A stretch of 64,000 nt of DNA from contig JADZFR010000044.1 in the NCBI GenBank assembly GCA_020849795.1, forward strand, positions 62,001 to 126,000. Direction: 5' to 3'. This stretch comes from Planctomycetota bacterium (GTDB taxonomy: Bacteria > Planctomycetota > UBA8742 > UBA2392). The notes beneath the pieces are model-generated. The model was not told the DNA's origin and made no database searches. It worked only from the letters and a program-made list of their open reading frames with translations. The position numbers and the translations under genes were made by a program. Every line of letters starts with the position of its first letter. Positions within the stretch are counted from its first letter, which is position 1. Shown piece after piece: positions 1 through 8,494 of this stretch.

Positions 1-1431
1 CTGCACGCTGGTGCCGGCTTGCACCGCGGCCGGCGCGGTCGCCGGGGCAACATAGTGCAGGCGCAGCGTGGGGTCGCCCATCAGGTTCACATGAACGCCG
101 CCGTTAGACGACGTGTTCAGCGCGGGGCGGTTCTGCGTGTACAGCAGGCTTTCACCAATCGGCTCGCCCAGCGCCATACTGTGAAAGTACCAGTGCGGTC
201 GCCCCGACCAGGCACAGGTCAACCCGCGGCCACTGGCCAGCGGTGCCCGCATGAAGGCATTGACGTAGTCCCAGTCGCCGTGGTAGCTGCCAAACAGGCA
301 CGTAAACGGCACCTGGATGGCGGTTGCGGCGAAGTTGGCGGTGTTTCCGATGCCGCCGGCGCTGGTGTATGTGCCGCCGCCACAACCATAGGCCCATAGG
401 TAGCTGCCGGCGCCCGTGCTGGTAAGAAAGTCAGCCGCGGTAACGTTGGATGCCCCCACCATCGGTGCAAAACTGCGCCAGCCGCTTGCCGCAAATGCCT
501 CGGGATAGCTGGCCGCGGAAAAGTTGTCATCGACCAGGGCCCGGTCCTGCGGTCGCCACTGGGCGGTCCGGAACTCGTGGTCTTTGTTCAGGTAATTGCG
601 CAGCAGTTCTTGTTCACTGGTTGCGAAGGCCGGCATCTCCGACAGGTCGACCCGGCCCACCATCAGCTCTGATGCGCTGGGCACGATGCTCTGATCGTAT
701 CGGCCGTCGCCGGGGATATTGTGGTTTCGCGGGTTGGCGCTGCTGGTGTTGTTCACGCTGCTGTCGGTCCATCCACCGTTGACGTCACCATAGAACGAGT
801 CGGCCGGCCACGCGCCCATGTGGTCGGGATGCGCGTCAGGGTTCATGTTGCCGGAGTGCGGCACCGCAATGTTGCCGAACAGGAAGACCGCCTTCGTGGT
901 TGCAGGCGATGTATTGTACGCGGCCACGATCAACGCCTTGATGCTCACAACCGTGGCACTCGGGCTGACGTCGTGGCGCACCACTTGCCAGCCATCGCCG
1001 ACCAGGTCTTGTTCAAGCCGCGCAAGTTCTGTGGCCAGGGCGGTAATGTGCGTGTCGTCTACGATCAAGATCAGCCGCCCGCGGCTTTCCTTGAACGGCG
1101 CCTCGATGGCCGCAGTGATGAACCCCCAGGACGTATACGCCCCGCCGGTGCGGCCAACCGCGTACTCGTACATCACTCCGACCGAAACGTTTGTATCTGT
1201 CCACGTAAGCACGTTGCCGAGGTTGGCCACTGGCGTACCCCAGTTCGCGGAGGGCCAGGTGCGCTTGTACACAGAGTATGCGGTGCCACTGCCGCCGGTC
1301 GTCCAGTTCAGCGTAATCTGCGCCGGGCTGACCTGCACAGCCGCCGACAGGTCAACCGAGTAATCGTGCGAAGTTTGGGCGAGCAGGCCGCAAGGCAGAA
1401 GCACTGCAAACAGCAGCACGGCGATTCGCAT
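1..1431 (-). CDS. Secreted gingipain-like (C25-type) protein, C-terminal part cut by window edge
   Basis: Open reading frame of 477 codons running off the left edge, so the stop is not in the window. It begins with a clear signal peptide (MRIAVLLFAVLLPCGLLAQ) after a GGGAGA ribosome site. A fibronectin-III-like stretch follows (about residues 28-100), then a Rossmann-like domain with GRLILIVDDTH, ASELMVGRVDLSEMP, YGCGGG, FGSYHGDWD and LMGDPTLRLH. The MVGR and GDPT segments are typical of C25 (gingipain) family caspase-fold proteins. The HGDW histidine and the nearby Cys in CLFG are candidate catalytic residues, but I cannot confirm activity. Probably exported and perhaps carrying a sorting tail beyond the window. 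No operon partner is visible. Confidence 0.7.
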   Translation of the reverse strand, partial: MRIAVLLFAVLLPCGLLAQTSHDYSVDLSAAVQVSPAQITLNWTTGGSGTAYSVYKRTWPSANWGTPVANLGNVLTWTDTNVSVGVMYEYAVGRTGGAYTSWGFITAAIEAPFKESRGRLILIVDDTHITALATELARLEQDLVGDGWQVVRHDVSPSATVVSIKALIVAAYNTSPATTKAVFLFGNIAVPHSGNMNPDAHPDHMGAWPADSFYGDVNGGWTDSSVNNTSSANPRNHNIPGDGRYDQSIVPSASELMVGRVDLSEMPAFATSEQELLRNYLNKDHEFRTAQWRPQDRALVDDNFSAASYPEAFAASGWRSFAPMVGASNVTAADFLTSTGAGSYLWAYGCGGGTYTSAGGIGNTANFAATAIQVPFTCLFGSYHGDWDYVNAFMRAPLASGRGLTCAWSGRPHWYFHSMALGEPIGESLLYTQNRPALNTSSNGGVHVNLMGDPTLRLHYVAPATAPAAVQAGTSVQ

Positions 1432-1544
1432 GTGGGTCTCCCGGGGTCTGCAAATGCTAGCCAACCACCGGCTGTGGTCAAAACACGAAACAACTTCCTT
1501 CGCCGGAAGTGACAACGACAATGCGGTGAATTTCGAAATCGGGA

Positions 1545-2087
1545 TCAGACGGCCGCGCGGGTGCCCGACAACTCAAGGTGCCGGGCGCGTACCTTGCTGA
1601 AAAACTCGTCGTAGCGGCCGGCGGCAAAGTCCGGAAACGTGTAGTCGCGCTTGAGCCACTCGCCGGCCCGATAGCTCATTGTGACCTCAGCATGGATGCC
1701 GCGGCCAATGTAAACTCTGTGCGCCAAGCCCTTTACGCTTGCCAACACGAGCTTGGCTCCATTGATGTAGCCTGGGTCAAGATTCAGCGGCCGATAGTCG
1801 CCAAAGCGCACGGCAGCTTCTTCTTCCAGCCGGTTGGTCTGCACTTTCCAGTCTGCGAGCATTTCGGGGTCGGTGACGTTCTCGAAACTATAGAAACGCC
1901 TTACCAGGTTTGGCCCCATTTCGGGTTCGTAGTGGTCGGTCAGGTCGAATGGAAAGTCTGTACTGACAAGGTCAACATCGCCCAGCAGCCGCTCGATCCA
2001 GAGCATGCAATCGTCCACCACCGCCGGGTCGCGGAAAATTACACCCAGAATCGGCGTAACTGGTGGCGCGGGAACGATTTTGCCCAT
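1545..2087 (-). CDS. DUF4416 family protein
   Basis: 180-residue cytosolic protein of the DUF4416 family, whose function is unknown. Family hallmarks are visible: the N-terminal PVTPILGVIFRDP segment, FDLTDHYEPEMGPNLVRRF, the NLDPGYINGAKLVLASVKG block and HRVYIGRGIHAEVTMSYR near the C-terminus. The length matches the family's usual 170-190 residues. A start 30 codons further upstream is possible, but it would add a non-conserved tail overlapping the upstream hairpin, so the ATG at 2087 is preferred; no strong ribosome site is seen. It stands alone on the minus strand, downstream of a terminator. Confidence 0.85.
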   Translation of the reverse strand: MGKIVPAPPVTPILGVIFRDPAVVDDCMLWIERLLGDVDLVSTDFPFDLTDHYEPEMGPNLVRRFYSFENVTDPEMLADWKVQTNRLEEEAAVRFGDYRPLNLDPGYINGAKLVLASVKGLAHRVYIGRGIHAEVTMSYRAGEWLKRDYTFPDFAAGRYDEFFSKVRARHLELSGTRAAV

Positions 2088-2164
2088 GGAACGTCCGTTT
2101 GGTTCAGCCCCCAAGTCTATCACATGAGGCGGGAGTTTTTGGGCGATTTGCCGCCCAACAAATC

Positions 2165-2188
2165 GGGGACCAGCCATGGCTGGTCCCC
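2165..2188 (-). terminator. Palindromic terminator hairpin
   Basis: Perfect inverted repeat with arms GGGGACCAGCC and GGCTGGTCCCC around AT, just past the stop of the secreted protein at 2208-2774. No T-run follows, so it may act as a strong hairpin or bidirectional stop. Confidence 0.6.
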
Positions 2189-2207
2189 GTGTCCTGACGT
2201 CAGCACT

Positions 2208-2774
2208 TCAACGGCTACGCAACAGCGGCACCAACCCGCGGGTCACAATCAATGCGGCTGCGAGGAACGCCGCGCTGATCAACCAGGGAGTGCCCGGCGC
2301 GGTGGAGCATCCACCGTCGGACGTTGCCCCTGAAGTGCTTTTTTTCTGACTCTGGACGGTGCCATTGACTGTGAACACAAAGGGGTTGTTGACCGGGTCG
2401 TCGCTGGCAATGGCTACGTCAAAGCTGAACGGCCCCGCATCGGGTGTGGTGAGCGAGATCGTAAACGTCGTGTCGTTTCCCGGCGCTATGAAATAGTAAG
2501 GGTTCTGGCCGACACTGACCGAGCAGTTCACGACATTTGAGAAGGTGATCAAGGTTGTGTAGGGCAGAGTCAGGTTCAGGTTGCTTGTACCGGCATTGGT
2601 AATCGTGAAGGGATTCATGGGCAGAGTGAAGCCCTGCCCGGCGTTCTGCTGCACGCTGCCCCCATGCGGCACGGGCGTCCCATTGAACGAGAGCGCAAGC
2701 TGTGGTTGAGCGGCAAGGGTGCCGCCCGCAAGCACTGCAATCAGTAAGGCGGGCAAAAACAACTGGTTGAACAT
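2208..2774 (-). CDS. Secreted choice-of-anchor-type protein with GGC C-terminal anchor
   Basis: 188 residues. The ATG at 2774 follows a strong AAGGAGA site, and the signal peptide (MFNQLFLPALLIAVLAGG) is obvious. The body is a single Ig-like beta-sandwich of the choice-of-anchor D/ASPM-SPD2-Hydin type, with phrases such as GTSNLNLTLPYTTLI, DTTFTISLTTPDAGPF and VAIASDDPVNNPFVFTVNGT. The C-terminus has the tripartite form of surface-sorting signals: Gly/Ser linker, GGC, hydrophobic helix, basic tail (LLRSR). It sits in tandem with a paralogue at 2839-3420. Predicted to be cell-surface attached; function unknown. Confidence 0.8.
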   Translation of the reverse strand: MFNQLFLPALLIAVLAGGTLAAQPQLALSFNGTPVPHGGSVQQNAGQGFTLPMNPFTITNAGTSNLNLTLPYTTLITFSNVVNCSVSVGQNPYYFIAPGNDTTFTISLTTPDAGPFSFDVAIASDDPVNNPFVFTVNGTVQSQKKSTSGATSDGGCSTAPGTPWLISAAFLAAALIVTRGLVPLLRSR

Positions 2775-2838
2775 TGTGTCTCCTTGGGTCGACAGCGTTG
2801 GCCCCGCCTGGACGAGGGAGTGCCACGAAGTGTTCGCG

Positions 2839-3420
2839 CTAGTTGTGATGGCGCTTGAAGAACCCGATGCGGGCCAGAAAAGCCAGTTCCGCCAGCAGCG
2901 CGAGCGCCAGCAGGGAAACCGAGCCGCCGCCGACGCTGACACAGCCGCCTCCGCCACCGCCGCCACCCTTGACGGCCGTGCCCACGCCGCCTGCGGCGCT
3001 GGCAGGCTTCACCGTACCCATGACCGTGAAGTTGAATGGGTTGTCGTCGGGGTCGTTGCTGGAAATCGAAACGTCATACTGGTAAGTGCCCGGCGTGGTT
3101 GAACGTGCCCGCACGCCAAACGTCGTGTAGCTGTTCGGGTTCAGCGTGTCCGCGGGCTGGGTTTCCATCGTCGCGGTACAGTTCTGCTTGGCGCCAAGGC
3201 TGACCGCAGAGTTCGTCGGCATGGTCAGCACGCTGCTGCCGGTGTTGCGGATGAAGAACCCGGCACAAATGTGGGTGGTGCCCTCAGTCAAGTCGATCTG
3301 CACGGTCCCGCCGTTGGTGATCACGACGTCGTTGTAGGTGAGCTTCAGGTTCGACTGCGCGGTCAGCGCGCCGCCAAACAGCAGCATGACGGCAAGAGTC
3401 AGAATCGTTCGGTTCAGCAT
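2839..3420 (-). CDS. Secreted choice-of-anchor-type protein with poly-Gly-Cys anchor (paralogue)
   Basis: 193 residues, start ATG at 3420 after AAGGAGA. Signal peptide MLNRTILTLAVMLLFGGALT. One Ig-like domain carries the same repeat signature as its downstream neighbour (VSISSNDPDDNPFNFTVMGT against VAIASDDPVNNPFVFTVNGT). The C-terminus has eight glycines, a Cys, a hydrophobic helix and a basic end (FFKRHHN). This is the same GGC-helix-basic layout seen at 2208-2774 and 48442-49905, suggesting a shared surface-anchoring route. The two tandem genes look like a duplication. Role unknown, probably envelope or structural. Confidence 0.8.
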   Translation of the reverse strand: MLNRTILTLAVMLLFGGALTAQSNLKLTYNDVVITNGGTVQIDLTEGTTHICAGFFIRNTGSSVLTMPTNSAVSLGAKQNCTATMETQPADTLNPNSYTTFGVRARSTTPGTYQYDVSISSNDPDDNPFNFTVMGTVKPASAAGGVGTAVKGGGGGGGGCVSVGGGSVSLLALALLAELAFLARIGFFKRHHN

Positions 3421-3550
3421 GGCTTCTCCTTGTGCGTTCATGTGTGGCCCCTGGTTTGATGGCTGCGCACAGGATACCCGCTGCTTTCGGTATCTTGAAA
3501 GTTGATCACGAATTGTGCTAAACTAGCTTTCGGATTTCCGAAAGGCCGCC

Positions 3551-5095
3551 ATGACTCGCAGGGCAACCCCATCCAGGCCGCACCCCGTGGCAACCGACCA
3601 CTCCGCCCAGCACACGGAGCGCCTGCGGGTCGTGGCCGACCGCTATAGCCTTTCCGAGATCGCGCGCCGTACCGGCTTTCCGGTTTCATGCATCCACAGC
3701 TACCTCAATGGCACGCGCGTGCCCGCCGAACTGTTCACGCGGCTGGTGCTTGAGTTTGGGGTAAACCCAAGCTGGCTTCACACCGGCGACGGGCCGCCCT
3801 GGTCAGCTGACGTGGCGCCCCACACCGCCTCCATGGCCAACGACGTCCTGCAACTCGTCGAGGCGATGGACGCCGTGGCAAAGGTACGGCTGGGTGCCCT
3901 GTCCGGCGCGCAACCCGTCGTGCGCGAACTGGACGAGGCCTTGAACAGCCACGAGCGCCTGCAGCGCAAGCTGTCGGACCGCACGCGGGAACTCCTGGCG
4001 CAACTGACCGCCGAGGGCGATGACGCCCTGCGCGAACGCCGCATGGATGTTGCGCGCGTGCGTATCGCGACGGCGGCACGGCTGGCCCGGCTGTGCGACG
4101 ACCGCGAACTGAAGGTGCGCATGCTGAACCAGCAGGCGATGCTGGCGCGCTTGTCCGGCAAGCCGCGCGAAGCAGTGGTGGTGTATCGTGAGGCGTTTCT
4201 GCATGCCCTGCCGATGCGGGCGCTGCTGGGCGAAGACTGTCACATGATTGCGTTCAACTTTGCCAATGCCCTGCAGGTTGCGGGCGAACTGAGTGAATCC
4301 GCTGCGGTCGCCGACTCCATGCTGATCCTGGGCGACCAGCGAGAGTCTCCCACACGCGCCAAGCTCAGCTTTCAGCGCGGCTGGATTGACCTGCTCGCGG
4401 GAGAGTTGCACCGCGGATTGAACCGCATGAGCGCGATGTTGCCGCTGGTTGATCCCGGCCTGAAGGTGCGCGTTGAGGCACCCAAGTACATGGTCGCACA
4501 GGTCGTTGCCGGTTTGCTGGACCCGAATACAGCAGAAACATCGGTCCCCAACTCGCCGACACGCAACGCATCACTGATGTCGTTCGCCTTGTGCGCTGAT
4601 GACATCGACCGGCTTGCGCACTATCGCCAGGCATTCTTCGGCGGTGACAGCCGGTTTCTCGAGGACGCCAGCGGCAAACTTGGCGGCAAATCACCGTTCG
4701 GACACATTCTGGACTGCGTGCTGCGCGCCGCGCGCGACAAAGACCGGCAGGCGTCCCATGACTATGAAGCCGGCGTTGACCCCGCCATGTTTCCGGGCGC
4801 CGACGAATACTTTGAATTCACCAAGGCAATCAGCGCCAGCCAGATCGCCCGGCTGGCCGGGGACCGACGCCAGGCGCTGCGCAAGCTGGACGCGGCAGAC
4901 CGATTTCTCAAGGCGCTTCCCGGCGCAGTCACGCCCAGCCCCTTCGAGTTCGCCCGCCACTATCGCAACGCTCTGGAGCTGGCGGGCACGGCGCGGCGCG
5001 ATCACGAATTGACCGTGCGCGCGCGGCACTGGTTTCGCGACTGGGTTGCCAAAGGCTACCTGCTGTTTCGTGACTATGCGGCCTCACAGACATGA
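3551..5095 (+). CDS. HTH-domain protein with long TPR-like helical region
   Basis: 514 residues, cytosolic. Residues about 25-85 look like a Cro/C1-type helix-turn-helix (YSLSEIARRTGFPVSCIHSYLNGTRVP) followed by a segment typical of bacteriophage-repressor-like regulators (GVNPSWLHTGDGPPW). The remainder is alpha-helical, Arg/Ala/Leu rich, and resembles degenerate TPR repeats, for example ARVRIATAARLARLCDDREL and AVVYREAFLHALP. The architecture suggests a transcription factor with a protein- or peptide-sensing TPR half. It is divergent from the secreted-protein pair at 2208-3420 across a 130-bp gap, so it might regulate them, though that is inference. A bidirectional terminator follows. Confidence 0.75.
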   Translation: MTRRATPSRPHPVATDHSAQHTERLRVVADRYSLSEIARRTGFPVSCIHSYLNGTRVPAELFTRLVLEFGVNPSWLHTGDGPPWSADVAPHTASMANDVLQLVEAMDAVAKVRLGALSGAQPVVRELDEALNSHERLQRKLSDRTRELLAQLTAEGDDALRERRMDVARVRIATAARLARLCDDRELKVRMLNQQAMLARLSGKPREAVVVYREAFLHALPMRALLGEDCHMIAFNFANALQVAGELSESAAVADSMLILGDQRESPTRAKLSFQRGWIDLLAGELHRGLNRMSAMLPLVDPGLKVRVEAPKYMVAQVVAGLLDPNTAETSVPNSPTRNASLMSFALCADDIDRLAHYRQAFFGGDSRFLEDASGKLGGKSPFGHILDCVLRAARDKDRQASHDYEAGVDPAMFPGADEYFEFTKAISASQIARLAGDRRQALRKLDAADRFLKALPGAVTPSPFEFARHYRNALELAGTARRDHELTVRARHWFRDWVAKGYLLFRDYAASQT

Positions 5096-5106
5096 ACCAT
5101 GCAAAC

Positions 5107-5128
5107 GGGGCCGGCCATTGCCGGCCCC
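5107..5128. terminator. Bidirectional terminator hairpin
   Basis: Arms GGGGCCGGC and GCCGGCCCC around CATT, between the convergent genes ending at 5095 (plus) and 5149 (minus). Confidence 0.65.
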
Positions 5129-5148
5129 GTGCACGATTCTGCCGCGAA

Positions 5149-6312
5149 TCACTTGCCTTCTTTGCCGTATACGTTGACGGTGGCTTTGCCGTCGCGTCCG
5201 CCCTTGACGCTCTTGTATTTGAACGCCAGCCGCTCAAGAGTGCGGGCCTCACCCGGCAGGTCAATCTTGCGGGAGCGGCTGTTCTCGTTGAAGTCCATGC
5301 GGGTGTCGACACTGTGCTGCTTGCCGTTGCCGAAGGTGACGGTGATGTCGCTCATCTCCAGGTCGCCGTCTTCCACTTCGACCATGAACGATGTGAACTT
5401 GCCCTTGCTTTCGCCGACGATGATCACGTCGGTGTCCTTGGCAAAGTCGACGACGCGTGTGCCCAGGTGCTTCCAGCCCTCGTAGCGGTCCGATGCTCCG
5501 GCGGGCTTGCCCCACAGCTTGACGTGGGCTTTGCCTTCGCGGGTGATCTTGCTTTTGTACATGAACGTGACCTTCTTGATCACGCGCTTGTTGCCCGGCA
5601 GGTCGATCTGGCGCGAGCGTTCTTTCTCATCGAAGTTAAGGCGCGTGTCCGGGCTTTCTTTTTCGCCGTTGGCAAACTCAATGACCACATTCCACATCTC
5701 AAGGTCGCCGTCGGTCACGCTGATCACGATTGCCACAAAGCGGCCTTCGCTGGCGCCGACATCAATTGTGTCCTTGTCCGCACCATAGTCCACTTTGCGT
5801 TCACCCAGGAAGTGCAGTCCGTCTTTGCTGTCGGGGCCCTTGCCTGCGTCGGGCCTGTCTGGCTTGTCGGGCCCGTCACCCTTGGCCGGTTTTCCGAACA
5901 GCATGACCGTGGCTTTGCCTTCCTTGCGTTTGCTCTTGTACTTGAAGGTGACATGCTTGATGACGCGTGCTTCGCCGGGCAGGTCCATCTGGCGCGAGCG
6001 TTCGTCGTCGCTGAAGTTGGCGCGCACTTCCGGCGAATAGGTTTCATCATTGCCGAACGTGAACTTGATGTCCCACATTTCCAGGTTGCCGTCGTCTACA
6101 CCAATCATGACGCTGACAAAGCGCCCATCGCGGGCACCCACGTCGATCTTGTCCTTGTCGGCGCCGAAATCGACGACCTTCTGCCCGAGCTTCTCGTAGT
6201 CAGGGAACTTCTCTTTCCAGTTCGGCTTGTCGCGTCGCTGTGCGTCAGCAGGTACAAATGCAGCCAGCCCCAGCGCCAAAAGCGCAAGGACACACCACAA
6301 TCCGGTTTTCAT
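5149..6312 (-). CDS. Secreted protein with three DUF2541-like repeats
   Basis: 387 residues. The start ATG at 6312 follows GGGAGAGCC and opens a signal peptide (MKTGLWCVLALLALGLAAF). Three tandem repeats of about 105 residues follow. Each runs from L-G-x-x-x-V-D-F/Y-x-x-D-x-D-x-I-x-V-G, through an EMWDI/EMSDI block and an FGNxxxxSxxTR block, to SRxIDLPGxxRxI and a FKYKSK...GKATVxxxGK end. The pattern resembles DUF2541-type beta domains; that family label is from memory and less certain than the repeat structure. The linker between repeats one and two is Gly/Asp/Lys/Pro rich. The divergent neighbour at 6472 encodes a single copy on a lipoprotein. Function unknown. Confidence 0.8.
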   Translation of the reverse strand: MKTGLWCVLALLALGLAAFVPADAQRRDKPNWKEKFPDYEKLGQKVVDFGADKDKIDVGARDGRFVSVMIGVDDGNLEMWDIKFTFGNDETYSPEVRANFSDDERSRQMDLPGEARVIKHVTFKYKSKRKEGKATVMLFGKPAKGDGPDKPDRPDAGKGPDSKDGLHFLGERKVDYGADKDTIDVGASEGRFVAIVISVTDGDLEMWNVVIEFANGEKESPDTRLNFDEKERSRQIDLPGNKRVIKKVTFMYKSKITREGKAHVKLWGKPAGASDRYEGWKHLGTRVVDFAKDTDVIIVGESKGKFTSFMVEVEDGDLEMSDITVTFGNGKQHSVDTRMDFNENSRSRKIDLPGEARTLERLAFKYKSVKGGRDGKATVNVYGKEGK

Positions 6313-6471
6313 ATGGCTCTCCCAATGGCCCCACGTGAGCGTGGGTATGCAACACTCATAGCGGGGGCAAGTTGCGAAGCAATGTTGATGTGACAACTCG
6401 ACGCAACACTGCGCTTGTGCAGCACTTGCGGCAACGCTAAATTCGCCGCCTGTGTTTCCTCCGGAGAGTGT

Positions 6472-6897
6472 ATGACTCGTGCATCGGTAGTGCTGCTGTT
6501 GCTGGTTTCGGCATTCATGCTCAGTTCGTGTGGCCGGGGCAGCCGCCCCGTCAACACGAAGGACGGCGACAACGACCGCGTTGAGCATCTGGGCCAGCGA
6601 CGCGTTGACTTCAAGGGTGACCACGACACGGTCAACTGCAGCTTGCGCGACGGGACATTTCATGCCGTCCGAATTGAGGTAGAGGGTAGTGAACTGGAGA
6701 TGTGGGACATCGACGTGTTCTTCATCAACGGCGGCCACCAGGACGTCGACACCCGCGTACACTTTGCCGAAGGCAGCTGGAGCCGGCGCATCGACCTGCG
6801 CGGGGGCGCACGCGGCATCGACAAGGTCACCTTCAAATACAAAAGCAAGAAGCCTCGCAGCGGCAAAGCCACCGTGTACTTGTACGGCATTCACTAA
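6472..6897 (+). CDS. Lipoprotein with one DUF2541-like domain
   Basis: 141 residues. A start at 6472 is preceded by GGAGAG and gives a lipoprotein signal ending in LSSC (MTRASVVLLLLVSAFMLSSC). The mature part is one copy of the domain repeated three times in the divergent gene at 5149-6312: HLGQRRVDFKGDHDTV, LEMWDIDVFFINGG, SRRIDLRGGARGI, VTFKYKSKKPRSGKAT. It is predicted to be membrane-anchored, possibly partnering the secreted three-repeat protein. The pair is separated by about 160 bp, which must hold both promoters. Function unknown. Confidence 0.8.
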   Translation: MTRASVVLLLLVSAFMLSSCGRGSRPVNTKDGDNDRVEHLGQRRVDFKGDHDTVNCSLRDGTFHAVRIEVEGSELEMWDIDVFFINGGHQDVDTRVHFAEGSWSRRIDLRGGARGIDKVTFKYKSKKPRSGKATVYLYGIH

Positions 6898-6912
6898 ACC
6901 GCGCACACGCGA

Positions 6913-6942
6913 ACCAGACCGGCCCTCGCGAGCCGGTCTGGT
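6913..6942 (+). terminator. Terminator after lipoprotein gene
   Basis: Arms ACCAGACCGGC and GCCGGTCTGGT, followed by CATTTT, 15 bases after the stop at 6897. Confidence 0.7.
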
Positions 6943-7089
6943 CATTTTCACGATGGGCATCGCGGACATTGGCGGTCCACAAACCCCTATTTGAAGCCAC
7001 TTTCGAGGCGTTTCACCCCCGACTTGCCCTTGTTTTAAATCGATCTTCCTGTCCTAATGTCCATTGAGTCGAGCCCAGGGAGAGAGCCC

Positions 7090-7239
7090 ATGTTCTACTT
7101 CATTCTTTGGATGGCACTGTTCATCGGGTATGGGGCGCTGGTGTACGGGCTGGTCCTCGTACAGGACCGCGAGAACAAACCCCGCAAACAAGCGGACCGG
7201 CCCCAGACAGCCCGAGTCACCGCCCACGCGACAGCCTAG
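7090..7239 (+). CDS. Small single-helix membrane protein
   Basis: 49 residues. The ATG at 7090 follows GGGAGAGAGCCC, a start context that recurs in this window. Residues 1-25 (MFYFILWMALFIGYGALVYG) form one transmembrane helix and the rest is a charged, basic cytosolic tail. It resembles the many unnamed small membrane proteins of bacteria. Its stop overlaps the convergent regulator gene by 4 nt. No function can be assigned. Confidence 0.55.
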   Translation: MFYFILWMALFIGYGALVYGLVLVQDRENKPRKQADRPQTARVTAHATA

Positions 7240-7880
7240 CTTGCGCGTTTGCGCGGCTGGATGCGATAGAGACAGCGGCGCTGGCCGCTGAGGATGTGCT
7301 CTTGGCGCTCAACATCTGCGCCAAGCACCTGTCGGAACAGCCCAAGCTCACCGATGCACAGGTCCTGGCAGGTCTCGGCCGCGGCGCAGATCGGGCAATG
7401 ATTCTCAATGAGCAGCCATGAGCCGTCCTGCTCGCGGCTCCACTCTGCCATGTAGCCCTCTTCTTCGCGGATGCTTGCCAATTCAGCCACCTTGGCCTCC
7501 AGCCCCCGCTTGCGACCGATACGTCCTTCATAGCGCTGCACCTGGTCTTCCATGCGGCGCGCAATCAGCCTGGACATTCCCTCTACGCCGAACGCCTGGC
7601 GCGCGGCGGCCAGTATGCCCACGGCAAGCTCGCCGTGGCTGTCGGGAAAGTGCCCCGCAGTCTCGCGCGTCAGGCACCAGACCCGCGCCGGCCGCCCCAC
7701 TTTGCGCCGCTCGTCGGTGAACTGCACGTCGCCCGCCTCTTTCAGCGCGTACAGGTGCTGGCGAACCGCCATCGCGGTCACGCCAAGCCGCTTGGCCACC
7801 TGGACCGCGGTCTGGGGCCCCTTGGTCTTGAGGTAGAACAGGATTTTCTCTCGCGCCTTGGCGGGCAGTTCGGTCGTCAT
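7236..7880 (-). CDS. Winged-helix regulator with C-terminal cysteine cluster (SufR-like)
   Basis: 214 residues. The N-terminal winged helix (GPQTAVQVAKRLGVTAMAVR, then QHLYALKEAGDV) has the DeoR/ArsR-like layout. The C-terminal part has ENHCPICAAAETCQDLC and a later RRCLYRI, the arrangement used by SufR-type regulators to bind an Fe-S cluster. Length also fits that family (about 210-230). It is divergent from the VOC gene at 7976 across an AT-rich 95-bp region that probably holds both promoters, so it may control itself and that gene. No suf genes are present here, so the target remains open. Confidence 0.75.
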   Translation of the reverse strand: MTTELPAKAREKILFYLKTKGPQTAVQVAKRLGVTAMAVRQHLYALKEAGDVQFTDERRKVGRPARVWCLTRETAGHFPDSHGELAVGILAAARQAFGVEGMSRLIARRMEDQVQRYEGRIGRKRGLEAKVAELASIREEEGYMAEWSREQDGSWLLIENHCPICAAAETCQDLCIGELGLFRQVLGADVERQEHILSGQRRCLYRIQPRKRAS

Positions 7881-7975
7881 GGACCTGAATTAAACGCCGA
7901 AAACCTGGATTACGCAAGCAGACGCTTGACTTATTATATACAGATTTTTCTTTATAAACAGATCAGGAGTCTCCC

Positions 7976-8395
7976 ATGCCCGGCGTTAAACACCTCGATC
8001 ACCTGAACCTCAGCGTCCGCAACTTCGCCCAGACCGCCGACTGGTACGGCCGCGTATTCGGCTTTGAGGTTGTCGAAAAGGGCGTCTACCAGGGCCAACC
8101 CTGGGGCGTGCTCAAGGGCGGTGATGCCATGCTGTGCGTGTACGAACACGCCGAACTCAAGCATGAACCAGACGCTGACGCACTGGCCAAAGCCGGTTTT
8201 CACCGCATTGCCCACTTCGGCTTACGCATTACCGATCGAGCAGCCTGGGAAGCGACGGTCGTGCGTGAACGCCTGACGGTGCACTACGGCGGGGCATACG
8301 ACTGGCCCCACAGCACAAGCTGGTACATCGACGACCCCACAGGCTACAGCATCGAAGTCGCTCTCTGGACCGACGACACCCCGTCCTTCGGGTAG
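7976..8395 (+). CDS. VOC (glyoxalase/dioxygenase fold) family protein
   Basis: 139 residues with a CAGGAG ribosome site just upstream. The vicinal-oxygen-chelate fold is clear: GVKHLDHLNLSVRNFAQTAD with the first metal-ligand His, then YGRVFGFEVVEKG, a central FHRIAHFGLRI with the second His, and DPTGYSIEVALW with the Glu ligand. Likely a metal-dependent glyoxalase- or dioxygenase-like enzyme acting on a small organic substrate; the exact reaction cannot be read from sequence. Its position opposite a cysteine-rich, possibly Fe-S-sensing regulator hints at a stress-linked or detoxification role (inference). Confidence 0.8.
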   Translation: MPGVKHLDHLNLSVRNFAQTADWYGRVFGFEVVEKGVYQGQPWGVLKGGDAMLCVYEHAELKHEPDADALAKAGFHRIAHFGLRITDRAAWEATVVRERLTVHYGGAYDWPHSTSWYIDDPTGYSIEVALWTDDTPSFG

Positions 8396-8494
8396 CGAAC
8401 GCAAGGCAGTTTGTGCGCTTGTGGCATTGTCCAATTTCGTTTTACCTACAACGTTCTATTGGTGCGTGTTGCGCGCATTACTATATTCCGCACG

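Noticed and set aside
5092-6393. Plus-strand open frame of 433 codons with repeats
   Set aside because: The repeats simply mirror the three DUF2541-like repeats encoded on the minus strand, which carry the signal peptide.
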